The translations under genes and the position numbers were made by a program. A DNA stretch of 64,000 nucleotides from UBA2421 sp002343075 (GTDB taxonomy: Bacteria; Planctomycetota; Phycisphaerae; Tepidisphaerales; Tepidisphaeraceae): contig CALJLN010000038.1 in NCBI GenBank assembly GCA_937982565.1, forward strand, positions 1-64,000. Direction: 5' to 3'. Shown here piece after piece: positions 42,120-51,574 of the stretch. How positions within the stretch are numbered: the stretch's first letter is position 1; each line of letters begins with the position of its first letter. A model generated the notes under the pieces. That model saw nothing but the letters and a program-made list of their open reading frames with translations. It ran no database searches and was not told where the DNA came from.

Positions 42120-43202
42120 TTACTCCGACTTCATCGAGTGAGAGACAACCAAGCCGTCGAGGCGGTCATCAATTGCGTTCACCGCGGCGTCGGGGTCGTA
42201 TTTTTCGAGAAGTGATTCAATTGCCGACTCATACCCCTGCGGCCGCTCCATGAGCCAGACGTCCATCAATCGGCTGGCTAGGTGGTCCACATTGCCATCG
42301 TGCAGACATGGAGAATGCAGATTCTCGGGGAGGATCTCTCGATAGAAACCCATCTGCGGGCATAAGGGCCAGCAACCAGCCGCTAGCGCCCGCACGGCGT
42401 AGTGGTCGCACGGCGCATCAAATCGGGTCGATAAGAAAATGCTGGACTGTAACAAGGCGCGTGCATGAGAACTTTCATCCGCCTCAGGCAGGGTGATCCG
42501 AGGCAGATCAGGCATCAGCTCCTCCACAGGACCGACCGTGATTAGTTGAAATGATTCGCCCCGCCGCTTGAGTAATGCCATGACGGAGTTGAGCAGCCGA
42601 TTATTGGCATCGCGCGTTTCAACAAAGATCGTGCGTCGGCCCCGAGCGACCTTCTCGTCGCTTGACATCGCCCGCACCTGCGGCAGATTGATCGGTGGAG
42701 CGACCAGTGTCGCCTTGGAGGTTAACTCAGGCACCGGACTCATGCCCGAGAGTTCCGGGTGCCGCCGCACGAGCGCATTTACGCGTGCCAGAAACACCCG
42801 CACATGGTACATCGAGTTAAACCAGATTTCGGTGGCCGCAGTGGCGGTGTTGAGGTTGATTAAGTCCAGTGGACCATCGTGAGTCGCCGACGGGTCGGGC
42901 AGTTGGTTGGAGTGAAAATAGACGACAGACGGCTTCTTTGACAATTGCGGCAATGCACGCTGCAAGTCGGCAAGGTTCAGGGCCTCACTCGTGAAAAGTA
43001 GATCGGTTTGCCCTATCCAGTGCCGTGATAGTTGCTCGGCGAACCAGACGCTCGCTGTCGTCAGCCGCCGCTCGATCCGCCTTGGCGGCAGCTTCAGCAG
43101 TGTCCACTTATGACGGCTTCTGGAAATAATGAGGTCGAGCATGCTGCGACGTATCCCGCCGTAGAACGGTTCAAGGGCGAGAATGTCGAGGCGGTTGCTC
43201 AT
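42120..43202 (-). CDS. tRNA-queuosine alpha-mannosyltransferase-like (DUF3524) protein
   Basis: The 360-residue product opens with ILALEPFYGGIRRSMLDLII, SRHKWTLLKLP and, near 92, VVYFHSNQLPDP. These are the N-terminal marks of the DUF3524/QTMAN family, which adds mannose to queuosine in tRNA-Asp. The C-terminal half is a GT-B glycosyltransferase-like fold with LSTRFDAPCDHYAVRALAAGC near 268. No queuosine-biosynthesis gene is in the window. The gene lies downstream and apart from the TMTC pair by about 90 bases. Identification is by strong motif resemblance. Confidence 0.82.
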   Translation of the reverse strand: MSNRLDILALEPFYGGIRRSMLDLIISRSRHKWTLLKLPPRRIERRLTTASVWFAEQLSRHWIGQTDLLFTSEALNLADLQRALPQLSKKPSVVYFHSNQLPDPSATHDGPLDLINLNTATAATEIWFNSMYHVRVFLARVNALVRRHPELSGMSPVPELTSKATLVAPPINLPQVRAMSSDEKVARGRRTIFVETRDANNRLLNSVMALLKRRGESFQLITVGPVEELMPDLPRITLPEADESSHARALLQSSIFLSTRFDAPCDHYAVRALAAGCWPLCPQMGFYREILPENLHSPCLHDGNVDHLASRLMDVWLMERPQGYESAIESLLEKYDPDAAVNAIDDRLDGLVVSHSMKSE

Positions 43203-43291
43203 GTGCGGTTTAACCTGGTTCCGCTGAAATTACGTTTATACCGGTAAACTGCCCTGTTGGCACACTCGCAAAATCCGCCGCACGCCAGTAG

Positions 43292-45073
43292 TTATGGCTT
43301 CGCCTGAGTCGTCGGAACATCTCCACCTGTCGTGGGTAAAACTTGAGCGAGGTGCTCCGCCGTGCGCATCGCACTGCGGGCCTCTGCATCTTCAGGCCGA
43401 AGTTCGAGCACCCGGCGGAAGTAGGCGAGTGACTCCTGGTACATTTCTTGCTGGGCCAGCGTCACGGCGATGTTGTAGTGCGCGTCGGCAAAGTCGGGCC
43501 ACCGCTCTACCGCTTGTTTGTACATCAGCAGCGCCCCTGCCGGACGACCCTCGCGAAGGTATATTCCGCCGAGTGCCGTATAGGCGTCGGGCTGCCGCGC
43601 ATCAATCTGTAGAGATTGTTCAAGAAGCCGCTTAGCCCGCTGGTCATCCCCGCGGGCGAGGTGTTGCCTTGCAAGGTTGGACATGGCGTTACTGAATCGG
43701 GGGTTGAGTTCGATTGCCTGCTGAAATGCCAGTATCGCTTCGTCATTACGCCCCTCCGCGGTAAGGGCGGCGCCGTAGTTGTTCAACGCGAGTGGATTCG
43801 GCGGCTGTACCGACAGAGCGTGTTTCCACAGCGTCAAACTGCTCGACCAAGCCCCAAGTTGGTTGTACGTCAGCATTGAGATTGCAACGACGGCGATTCC
43901 GGCGATTCCATGGACACAGATTGCCCAGTGCTTGCCACGCCGACGAAGCGCGTCAACACCAAAGCTGATCGCGAGTGTCACACCAATCAGCGGAAGATAT
44001 GTGTAGCGGTCAGCATGTGCCTGCCAGCCGACCTGCACGATCCCGACGACAGGCACGAGCATTCCCAGATACCAAAACCAGCCCACAAACAACCAGGGTG
44101 CCCTGCCGCGAAAAATGACGGCTAAAGATGTAACGCAGAGCAGCGTTACCGAAGCCAGGAGAATGCGACTCACGGGCATTCCGGCCCCAGGGGGAATCGA
44201 TGAGTGCCAGTACATTGGCGCGAGTTGCTGCGGCCAGATTAACTGATGAACATAGATCGTCGCCGCGACTGCGGCATTTCCCAATCGATCGATCAGAGGG
44301 AGCAATTCAGAACTGGCGACCGACCGGCCAGACTGTTGTGCAAAGATAGTGATGCAACAGAAGATGAAGGCGATTCCAAAAAGGGGCAGCTTCGCCACGA
44401 TCGACCGTCGCAATTCACTCCATGAGTGAACTCGATTCAGAGGCCAGAAATCGATCAAGACCAGCAGAAAGGGTAAAGTTACGAGCATCGGCTTGCTGAG
44501 AAGTCCCAGCAGGAGGCACGCCGCAGTATGGGTATATCGTGCGGCGGAGGGCCGCTCGATGTACCGGGTATAAGCGGTAAGGGTGAGCAAAAACAGCAGC
44601 CCGCTCAACAGGTCCTTTCGCTCAGAAATCCAGGCGACCGATTCGACACGCAGCGGATGCAGAGCAAAGACCGCGGCGCACAGCGATGCGGGCCACCGCC
44701 GGGCGGTGATCTTGACCAGAACAACAAAAAGTAGCGAGGCATTCAGCGCGTGGATCAAAACGTTGACCGCGTGCGGACCGCGCGGGTGGATGCCGAACAG
44801 TTCTGCGTCGAGAGTGTGGGAAAGCATGGTGAGTGGATGCCAATTGCCTGACACAATCTGCGTGAAACATGCTGCGATGCTCGAAAAGGTCAGACCTTGG
44901 GCGACTGTAGAATTCTCGAAGAAGTAGTCGCCGTCGTCGAAGTTAACGAATCCGAAGCTGACCGCCCTGCCATAGAGTGTAACGGTGAGGACGAAGAGGA
45001 TGATCGCGCAAACTGCATCTGCACGGGAGCTGATTCTGCTCTTCGATGGGTGGATTTTAGAAAGATGCATCAC
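43292..45073 (-). CDS. TMTC-like membrane protein with C-terminal TPRs
   Basis: The 593-residue product has about ten hydrophobic segments in its first 410 residues. These hold the NFDDGDYFFEN, GNWHPLTMLSH and HPLRVESVAWISERKDLLSG motifs shared with the eukaryotic TMTC O-mannosyltransferases. Tetratricopeptide repeats follow at about 420-580. It would act as a polyprenol-linked glycosyltransferase in the inner membrane, with the TPRs binding a partner. The substrate is unknown. The start is GTG 45073 or ATG 45070, overlapping the stop of the paralogue upstream; AAGGA lies about ten bases before the GTG. Confidence 0.82.
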   Translation of the reverse strand: MMHLSKIHPSKSRISSRADAVCAIILFVLTVTLYGRAVSFGFVNFDDGDYFFENSTVAQGLTFSSIAACFTQIVSGNWHPLTMLSHTLDAELFGIHPRGPHAVNVLIHALNASLLFVVLVKITARRWPASLCAAVFALHPLRVESVAWISERKDLLSGLLFLLTLTAYTRYIERPSAARYTHTAACLLLGLLSKPMLVTLPFLLVLIDFWPLNRVHSWSELRRSIVAKLPLFGIAFIFCCITIFAQQSGRSVASSELLPLIDRLGNAAVAATIYVHQLIWPQQLAPMYWHSSIPPGAGMPVSRILLASVTLLCVTSLAVIFRGRAPWLFVGWFWYLGMLVPVVGIVQVGWQAHADRYTYLPLIGVTLAISFGVDALRRRGKHWAICVHGIAGIAVVAISMLTYNQLGAWSSSLTLWKHALSVQPPNPLALNNYGAALTAEGRNDEAILAFQQAIELNPRFSNAMSNLARQHLARGDDQRAKRLLEQSLQIDARQPDAYTALGGIYLREGRPAGALLMYKQAVERWPDFADAHYNIAVTLAQQEMYQESLAYFRRVLELRPEDAEARSAMRTAEHLAQVLPTTGGDVPTTQAKP

Positions 45074-47139
45074 CGAGGTGCATCCTTACGGCCTTGTATG
45101 TACGGCTTACCCGCGAGAAACAGCGACTTGCGGGCAGTGATTTCCGCGGCCAGCGGCGGATCGCTTGCGGCGGCAATTGCGCGGTCTGCGAGCGCGACTG
45201 CCGTATCAAACCGCCCCACCGCCGCCGCTGCCGTGGCCGCTGTGTCGAGGAGAGTGGCAGACGGGTGGGGCGCTAGATCCAATGCCGTTGTCGCCAAGAG
45301 TTCGGCTCGCTCTGTGTTACGGAGTTGAGGATCTGGGTGTGTGGCATAGATCCATGACAGCCGCAGGAGCGTCTCAATTCGATCCGGGGCGATTGTGAGG
45401 GCCTTTTCCAGATTCGCAATACCGTCGAGTGGCCGGCCGAGGATGACCATAGCCAGACCATACCCATGATAGGCATCGGCATAGTTAGGGCGAAGAGAGA
45501 TGGCGCGCTGCCATGGCTCCAGCGCATCGTTGACTCGCCCCATCTCGGCCAGCGTCGCAGCAAAATTATGGTGAGCATCTGCCGCGGTAGGATCCCGCTC
45601 GATCGCTTGCTCGTACAGGCTGATCGCAGCGTCGAACCGGCGTTCACGCGCATACAGATTGGCCAACTGAACGATCGCTGGTGTATACCCGGGGTCGCGG
45701 CGGATGGCGGCACGGTAGAGCGAGATTGCCTCACGCGTCTCCCCGCGCGCAGCAAGGCGAACGGCTACATTGTTAAGCGCTATCGTATCTTCCGGTCGAA
45801 TCCTGAGTACTTCACGATATGCAGCCTCTGCCGCAACTGCGTCACCTGCTTCATCGAGCGCGTGACCGAGATTGTTAAATGCGGCGTAGTTGTTTTGATC
45901 GATGCTGATACCATGCGAAGTCAGCGTGAGTGAATCGCGCCAAGTGCCGATCTGCCAAAAACTCCGCACACCTAAACCAGCGATGGCGACGAAAAACAGT
46001 GTTGCAAAAAGCGGCTTCAACCATAACCATCTCCTCGCCATTGAGTTGGCAGCATACACAACCACAATGGAGATACCGATGGTCGTCACATACGTATATC
46101 GATCCGCTCGCGCTTGCGCCCCAACCTGCACAATTCCGATCACCGGCACCAGCGTTCCGACAAACCAGAACCAGCCCGTTGCAAACCACCCCGCTCGATA
46201 CAGGGTCAAAAGTGCTGCAATCGTGATCGCGGTCAGAAGAATCACGCTGAGCCAGAGATTCTCAGCCGATATGGACCCGGCCGGAAAGGAATCAGGATGG
46301 GGGTAAAAGAACGTGAGTTTCGCTGGCCAGAAGACGTCTCGAAGATAATAGGCATAACTCACAATCGCGTTGCAAATCCGGCCGGTGAGCGAAATAGAGG
46401 ACAACTGTGACACCGCTCCGGACGCCCGCTGAACGAGAAAGGTGATGATGGACGATGCGACTGCGATGAGAGTCAGAGGTAACTTTTCAACTGAGAGTCG
46501 AGCAAGGTCGTGCCAGCGATCGAAGCGGCGCAGCGGCCAGAAATCGAGGAGAAGCAAAAGAAATGGCAAAGTCACCAGCATTGGCTTTGCCATGAGGCCC
46601 AAGGCCAGGGACACCGCCACGGCCAGATAGCTGCGCCAAGTGCGGGCGCGGACGAATCGCTCATAAAGGAGTAGCGTCAGGAAAAAGAAGAGCCCGCTTA
46701 GGACGTCTTTCCGCTCTGAAATCCATGCAACAGACTCTGCGCGAAGCGGATGAACGGCGAAGATGGCTGCAACTGCAGCGCTTGGCCAGCGTTGCCCCGT
46801 CATGCGTAGAAATGCAATGAACAGGAGAACCGCATTAAGCCCGTGAATCGCCGCATTCACACCATGCGGTCCTGCGGGAGACATCCCAAACAGTTCCACG
46901 TCGAGCATATGCGACATCCATGTCAGTGGATGCCAGTTGCTCGCGTAGCCGCTGGTGAATGCCCAGCGGACATTCTCCCAAGTCAGCCCTGAGGCGATGT
47001 GCGGATTCTCAAATACATACTGGTCGTCATCGTAATTGACGAACTCAAAGCGGAGCGTCTGCGCGTAGAGAATGAATACTCCCGCAGCCAGCGCAGCGAT
47101 GATGCTCCAGTCGATTTGGGTGAGCCGGCGATGGTTCAC
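45070..47139 (-). CDS. TMTC-like membrane protein with longer C-terminal TPR array
   Basis: This 689-residue product shares the plan of the gene below it: NYDDDQYVFENPHI, SNWHPLTWMSH and HPLRAESVAWISERKDVLSG, about ten hydrophobic segments, then TPRs from about 415 to 660. The C-terminal array is longer than in its paralogue. The DD of the first motif is the expected metal-binding acidic pair of GT-C enzymes. The gene is only 13 bases from glyQS and is probably co-transcribed with it. Its stop overlaps the next paralogue, so the two are coupled. A tandem duplication is the simplest origin. Confidence 0.82.
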   Translation of the reverse strand: MNHRRLTQIDWSIIAALAAGVFILYAQTLRFEFVNYDDDQYVFENPHIASGLTWENVRWAFTSGYASNWHPLTWMSHMLDVELFGMSPAGPHGVNAAIHGLNAVLLFIAFLRMTGQRWPSAAVAAIFAVHPLRAESVAWISERKDVLSGLFFFLTLLLYERFVRARTWRSYLAVAVSLALGLMAKPMLVTLPFLLLLLDFWPLRRFDRWHDLARLSVEKLPLTLIAVASSIITFLVQRASGAVSQLSSISLTGRICNAIVSYAYYLRDVFWPAKLTFFYPHPDSFPAGSISAENLWLSVILLTAITIAALLTLYRAGWFATGWFWFVGTLVPVIGIVQVGAQARADRYTYVTTIGISIVVVYAANSMARRWLWLKPLFATLFFVAIAGLGVRSFWQIGTWRDSLTLTSHGISIDQNNYAAFNNLGHALDEAGDAVAAEAAYREVLRIRPEDTIALNNVAVRLAARGETREAISLYRAAIRRDPGYTPAIVQLANLYARERRFDAAISLYEQAIERDPTAADAHHNFAATLAEMGRVNDALEPWQRAISLRPNYADAYHGYGLAMVILGRPLDGIANLEKALTIAPDRIETLLRLSWIYATHPDPQLRNTERAELLATTALDLAPHPSATLLDTAATAAAAVGRFDTAVALADRAIAAASDPPLAAEITARKSLFLAGKPYIQGRKDAPR

Positions 47140-47152
47140 TTGCTCAAGCGTA

Positions 47153-48763
47153 TCACGCCTTCAGCTTTTCTGTCAGGAATGTAGATACTTTCTCCAACGC
47201 CACACGCTCCTGAAGTTGCGAGTCACGGTGGCGAATGGTGACCGATTGATCGTCCTTGGTCTGTCCGTCAACGGTGATGCTGAACGGCGTTCCGATTTCG
47301 TCCATGCGCGCATAACGCTTGCCGATCGACTGCTTCGGGTCATATTCGCAGGTAAACTGCTGTCGGAGATCCATATAAAGCTTTTGCGCAATTTCCGGCA
47401 TGCCGTCCTTGTTCACCAGCGGGAAGATTCCGGCCTTGATGGGGGCAAGCTGTGGTTTGAATGCGAAGTATTCAAACTTCTCAACACCCGAGCGTGACTC
47501 ACACCGGTATGCTTCGCAGAGGAGTACGAGCACCGCACGCGTCAATCCGCTGGCGGGCTCGATGACGTTCGGGATGTAGCGGCTCTTTGCCTTTACATCT
47601 TCAGGTGATGCTCCGCTTTCTTTGAGCTTGAGTTGAAGTTCCTGGTCAAAATAATCCAGTTTCTGGCTGGAATGCTGCTGGTGCTGTGTCAGATCAAAGC
47701 AGCCGCGGTGGGCGATGCCCTCCAATTCGCCGAAGTCGGGTGACGTAAACGGATACTTGTACTCGATATCAACACATGCCTTGCTGTAATGAGCAAGTTC
47801 ATCATCGTCATGATCGCGGAACTTCAGGTTGTCCGCTCGAATTCCAAGACTTTTCCACCATTTCATTCGCTCATCGCGCCAGAATTCGTACCACAGGATT
47901 GATTGATCCGGCGGGCAGAAGAACTCCATCTCCATCTGTTCAAACTCGCGACTGCGGAAGATGAAGTTTCGCGGCGTGACTTCGTTTCTATAGCTCTTCC
48001 CGATCTGGGCGATGCCAAACGGTACACGCACGCGGGTCGTATCAAGAACATTCTTATAATTGGTGAAAATCCCTTGCGCAGTTTCCGGTCGAAGGTAGAC
48101 CTTGTTATCTTCGTCCTGAAGCGGGCCATTGTACGAAATCATCATCATGTTGAATGGCCGTGGCTCGGTGAGCGTGCCTTTTTGCGCTGCATCAGGCCCA
48201 ACGACCTCCGCCATCTCCGCCGGCGAGAGCTTGGTGAATGGCACAAAATCTGTGGGAGCGACGACCTCCCCGCCGCCGGTTTTTCGGGCGATTTTATCAA
48301 CACGTTTGACGAATAAGTCGCCGGCATCGTCTCCCGACAAGACGGAGAAAACGCCAAGCGTCTCGACGTTTCCATTTTTTCTGCGGACTTGGGCCGCCGC
48401 GGTCCAAAGATGGTCGGCGCGATAGCGGGCCTTGGTTTCCCGACAATCGACCATCGGGTCATTAAAATTGTCAACATGCCCCGAAGCCTTCCACACATTT
48501 GGATGCTGAATGATGGCCGAATCTAGGCCGACCATGTCAATCGGGCTTCCGTCAGGCCCGACCGGTGGGCACTCGACCATCGCCCTCCACCAGTGATCGC
48601 GGATGTTGTTCTTAAGCAGCACGCCGAGCGGCCCGTAGTCCCAGAAACCTCGGATTCCGCCGTAGATCTCGCTGGCCTGATAGACAAAACCCCTCCGTTT
48701 GGCGAGCGAGACGATCTGTTCCATGATATTGCCGGATGGTGGTTCGCTTTCGGTGCTTGGCAT
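47153..48763 (-). CDS. glyQS: Glycyl-tRNA synthetase, homodimeric type
   Basis: The single-chain class II enzyme charges tRNA-Gly. The 536-residue product starts with IVSLAKRRGFVYQASEIYGGIRG, and contains motif 2 FRSREFEQMEMEFF near 255, GIAHRGCFDL and the anticodon-binding C-terminus with IPNVIEPASGLTRAVL. Bacteria with this type do not need GlyQ and GlyS subunits. The ATG at 48763 has AAGGGA about eight bases upstream. It is followed at 13 bases by the TMTC-like pair. The length and motif order are usual for the homodimer class. Confidence 0.95.
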   Translation of the reverse strand: MPSTESEPPSGNIMEQIVSLAKRRGFVYQASEIYGGIRGFWDYGPLGVLLKNNIRDHWWRAMVECPPVGPDGSPIDMVGLDSAIIQHPNVWKASGHVDNFNDPMVDCRETKARYRADHLWTAAAQVRRKNGNVETLGVFSVLSGDDAGDLFVKRVDKIARKTGGGEVVAPTDFVPFTKLSPAEMAEVVGPDAAQKGTLTEPRPFNMMMISYNGPLQDEDNKVYLRPETAQGIFTNYKNVLDTTRVRVPFGIAQIGKSYRNEVTPRNFIFRSREFEQMEMEFFCPPDQSILWYEFWRDERMKWWKSLGIRADNLKFRDHDDDELAHYSKACVDIEYKYPFTSPDFGELEGIAHRGCFDLTQHQQHSSQKLDYFDQELQLKLKESGASPEDVKAKSRYIPNVIEPASGLTRAVLVLLCEAYRCESRSGVEKFEYFAFKPQLAPIKAGIFPLVNKDGMPEIAQKLYMDLRQQFTCEYDPKQSIGKRYARMDEIGTPFSITVDGQTKDDQSVTIRHRDSQLQERVALEKVSTFLTEKLKA

Positions 48764-48860
48764 TGCTGCATCCCTTCATCGTGTCGCGCAAGGTCTTAAA
48801 TTCCAGACGCTTACGACCGAGGCGTACGTGTTTTCCGCATTTCGATTGACAAACATCTAC

Positions 48861-48897
48861 AAAAAAAAATAGAAGACAGCGGGCGGCCGTCCTCTAT
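48861..48897 (-). terminator. Intrinsic terminator of rpsT
   Basis: On the minus strand ATAGAGGACGGC pairs with GCTGTCTTCTAT (12 bp, two G-U pairs) around a 5-base loop, followed by nine T residues. It is the clearest intrinsic terminator in the window and closes rpsT as a single-gene transcript. Confidence 0.8.
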
Positions 48898-48938
48898 CCA
48901 TGATCTGCTGCTCTAGAACGATCTGGTCCGCCGCGTCT

Positions 48939-49232
48939 TTACTTGGCGGTGCTACCCTTCGCCGGGGCGGCTTTAAGCGTGTTGAGCTTCTTGGCAAGTC
49001 GGCTGCGCTTCCGCGAAGCCGCATTCTTATGAATCGTGTTCTTGGCCGCAACTTTTCCCAGTCGACTGGCAGTGAGGCTCAGCTCCTTTTCGGCCTTTGG
49101 AACATCGTGAGCGGCTAGCGCGGCCATAAAGCTCTTAACCTGCGTCTTGAGCAAGTCCTTTCGGGCGCGGTTTCTGGCACGACGCTTGAGGGTTTGACGA
49201 ACGCGCTTTTTTGCCGACAGGCTGTGTGCCAC
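48939..49232 (-). CDS. rpsT: 30S ribosomal protein S20
   Basis: The 97-residue product is highly basic, starting MAHSLSAKKRVRQTLKRRAR and ending with ASRKRSRLAKKLNTLKA, the S20 pattern. It starts with GTG at 49232 with AAGGAG eight bases upstream. It has its own promoter (49293-49320) and an intrinsic terminator (48861-48897). S20 in E. coli also uses a rare start codon as part of its autogenous control; whether that applies here is unknown. Confidence 0.96.
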   Translation of the reverse strand: MAHSLSAKKRVRQTLKRRARNRARKDLLKTQVKSFMAALAAHDVPKAEKELSLTASRLGKVAAKNTIHKNAASRKRSRLAKKLNTLKAAPAKGSTAK

Positions 49233-49292
49233 GGGTGCGACTCCTTACGAGCTATCCAAATCGACGGTGATCCACCCGTCGCGAGCCGGGAG

Positions 49293-49320
49293 AAGATAGC
49301 GATTTTTAGATGTTTGTAAA
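49293..49320 (-). promoter_or_regulatory. Promoter of rpsT
   Basis: Minus-strand TTTACA (plus 49315-49320), a 16-base spacer and TATCTT (plus 49293-49298). The leader to the GTG is about 55 bases and holds AAGGAG. The -10 is identical to that of tRNA-Phe. Confidence 0.6.
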
Positions 49321-49333
49321 GTATGCGGGGCAA

Positions 49334-50878
49334 CTATTGCACCGCGGGTGGGGTCTGTGTCGGCCCGGCCCGCAGGCGTCTAATTCGTTGTCCCACATCG
49401 AGATATGCTGCATTCCATTGAAACACCTGGCTGTAACACTTCAATGCAGCCGGCGTATCTGGGGGAGTTTTTGCCTCAAGCGACCGTCCCCACCAATAGT
49501 AGATTTGGAGCGATTTGGGATCGTTCCGCACCTGATACTCTTCCGAAGCGTGGGCAAAGGTGTCGGCCGCTTCATCGGGAAAACCGGCATTCAGAAATGC
49601 CTGGCCGAGCAGAATCGAGCCATCTGTCCGATATTTCGGGTCGCCTCGAACCAGTTGAAGCGCCGGGATCGCCTCATCATGCCTGTTAAGGCGAATCAAC
49701 CGAAGCGACGCCTCATACTTCAGGGTCATATCGGTAGGATACTCCTCCGACGCTTCAGTAAAAATCGCGAGCTCACGCTCGTACTTTTCCTTGAGGTAGG
49801 CCTTGTAATCCTTGAGCAGCGACTCATCGGCCTTATTGGCGGCGACCTCGGCACGCATCGCCCGCTCCATGCGGTCCATCTGCTTCATCTGTATACGGTG
49901 GATTGCGAGGCGAAAGCGATACTGTTTTGTTCGCTTGTGCGCCTCCTCGAGGACTTCTATAGCCTTGTTCTCGTACTCGCTATCGTCGGTTTTGCTCAAG
50001 ACTTCGACGTATCGCATTAGTTTGCCGGTTTCCAGCGGGTCGGCGCGATACTCCTGTTCGGCTTCGTTTATCTGCCGAGTCATCGCATCAACCGTATGAA
50101 TTTCCCGGTCCTGCTCCATCAGCGATTGCTGCCTGTCGACATCGCGCATGCTTTGCCGAAAGTCTCCCTGCTCGTAATTGCCCTCCTGCATGGCATTGAG
50201 CGTGGCAAGGTCGCGCTGCTCGCGGTTCAGGTCCATATCCTCGGGACGCATTTGAACCGCATAAGCTAGAGCCTCTGAGGCGAGCTTCCATCGATTGAGC
50301 TGTTTGTAGCCGTCACGCAAGACAAAAAAGTACTTGATGTCAGCCTTGGGGTGACTCACATTCGCTTGCAGCAGGGTCGGACCCATCCAGAGTGCTGTCT
50401 CAAAGCAGCCGGCTTTTATGGAATTCTGAAACACATCCGCCATGTATGATCGTTCGCCCGGGTCGTAAGCGAGGAGCTTTTCGGCGTTGAGCATGTTCTG
50501 CTTATCTTCTTTGCTCGATTTAATCTTCATCTTATCAAGCATGCCCAGGGCTTTGCCCCCACTTGCCTTCCTGCGCAGGGACATATCTCGCAGCGCTTTG
50601 TGTGCTTCGACAGCATCGGGATCGAGGTTAAGGCCTTGGAGATAGAGTTCGATCGCGTAATCGTATTGACCAGCAGCGGCGCGGGTGGCAGCGGGTTCAA
50701 AAAATCGCTGCGCTTTGGCGCGATCTTCGTCGGGAGTGATACGGTAGCCTTCAGGAAACTCAGCCACGACCTGTCCTGCTTCCTTCGAGAAAACTCTGCG
50801 CGGCCCCGCACAGCCACGCCAGTTCACATAATAGCGGTGCAACCGCCGAGCGAACACTCGCTCGGCAAATCGGGCCAT
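49334..50878 (-). CDS. Tetratricopeptide-repeat protein of unknown function
   Basis: The 514-residue product has TPR-like helical pairs near 60-95 (AATRAAAGQYDYAIELYLQGLNLDPDAVEAHKAL), 205-240 and 370-480, separated by charged coiled-coil-like segments rich in Glu, Arg and Met. No signal peptide or membrane segment is seen. The start is uncertain: ATG 50878 gives a basic N-terminus, but GTG 50767 has AGGACAGG just upstream. It is divergent from def, on the other side of a 75-base gap. A scaffold role is the generic expectation for TPR proteins. Confidence 0.72.
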   Translation of the reverse strand: MARFAERVFARRLHRYYVNWRGCAGPRRVFSKEAGQVVAEFPEGYRITPDEDRAKAQRFFEPAATRAAAGQYDYAIELYLQGLNLDPDAVEAHKALRDMSLRRKASGGKALGMLDKMKIKSSKEDKQNMLNAEKLLAYDPGERSYMADVFQNSIKAGCFETALWMGPTLLQANVSHPKADIKYFFVLRDGYKQLNRWKLASEALAYAVQMRPEDMDLNREQRDLATLNAMQEGNYEQGDFRQSMRDVDRQQSLMEQDREIHTVDAMTRQINEAEQEYRADPLETGKLMRYVEVLSKTDDSEYENKAIEVLEEAHKRTKQYRFRLAIHRIQMKQMDRMERAMRAEVAANKADESLLKDYKAYLKEKYERELAIFTEASEEYPTDMTLKYEASLRLIRLNRHDEAIPALQLVRGDPKYRTDGSILLGQAFLNAGFPDEAADTFAHASEEYQVRNDPKSLQIYYWWGRSLEAKTPPDTPAALKCYSQVFQWNAAYLDVGQRIRRLRAGPTQTPPAVQ

Positions 50879-50953
50879 TCAAACCATTCGCGACTTTAAC
50901 GGGCGATGGTTGAAGCTGTCAACAAATTCATCTACTGTCTGCACTTACGAGTT

Positions 50954-51547
50954 ATGCCAATGAAGCCGCCTGAACTACCTGAAGCGCCTGTAAATCTCTC
51001 GGGCATCACAATAGTCCGCTACCCGCACCCGGCGTTAAGGCGCATCAGCGCTGCCGTCGCGAGGTTTGACCCTTCTCTTCGCGATCTGGCCGCTCGCATG
51101 ATAGAGTTGATGCGAGGTGATAAAGGGGTTGGCTTGGCTGCGCCGCAGGTGGGGATTAACCTCCGTATGTTCGTCATAAACCCGACGGGAAAGCCCGGAG
51201 ATGACCAAGTCTATGTCAACCCCGTGCTCTCCGCCCCGGCTGGCGAAGAGACCGCCGAAGAGGGCTGCCTGAGTCTGCCGGAGATTCGTGTCGATGTGGT
51301 TCGCTCAAAGCGGCTGCAGATTGATGCACAGGACTTGAACGGCGAGCGATTTCGAGAAGAGGCCGATGGCTATGTTGCCCGGATCTGGCAGCATGAGAAT
51401 GATCATCTCGACGGCATTCTGCTGCTCGACAAAATGGGGCCGCTCGATAAGCTCGCTGCACGTAAGAAGTTGAAGCAGCTCGAAGAGGCGTATGCCGCCG
51501 CCCACCCCGCCCCGCCTGCGGCTAAGAGACGCCGGTCTCGCCGCTGA
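50954..51547 (+). CDS. def: Peptide deformylase
   Basis: Def removes the formyl group from nascent proteins and uses a metal, usually Fe2+. The 197-residue product has GVGLAAPQVG at 58-67, EEGCLSLPE at 102-110 with C105 and H147-E-N-D-H151, the metal-binding set. The start may be ATG 50906, 50954 or 50960; I use 50954, as the family begins shortly before the ITIVRYP segment. No start has a good Shine-Dalgarno. It heads the def-fmt-rsmB group, which is the standard order. Confidence 0.95.
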   Translation: MPMKPPELPEAPVNLSGITIVRYPHPALRRISAAVARFDPSLRDLAARMIELMRGDKGVGLAAPQVGINLRMFVINPTGKPGDDQVYVNPVLSAPAGEETAEEGCLSLPEIRVDVVRSKRLQIDAQDLNGERFREEADGYVARIWQHENDHLDGILLLDKMGPLDKLAARKKLKQLEEAYAAAHPAPPAAKRRRSRR

Positions 51548-51574
51548 CAGGACGCTCTGGCAACCACCACATTT

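Noticed and set aside
42014..42253. Small frame starting before the QTMAN-like gene end
   Set aside because: Most of it is antisense to the QTMAN-like gene, is low-complexity basic, and has no Shine-Dalgarno.
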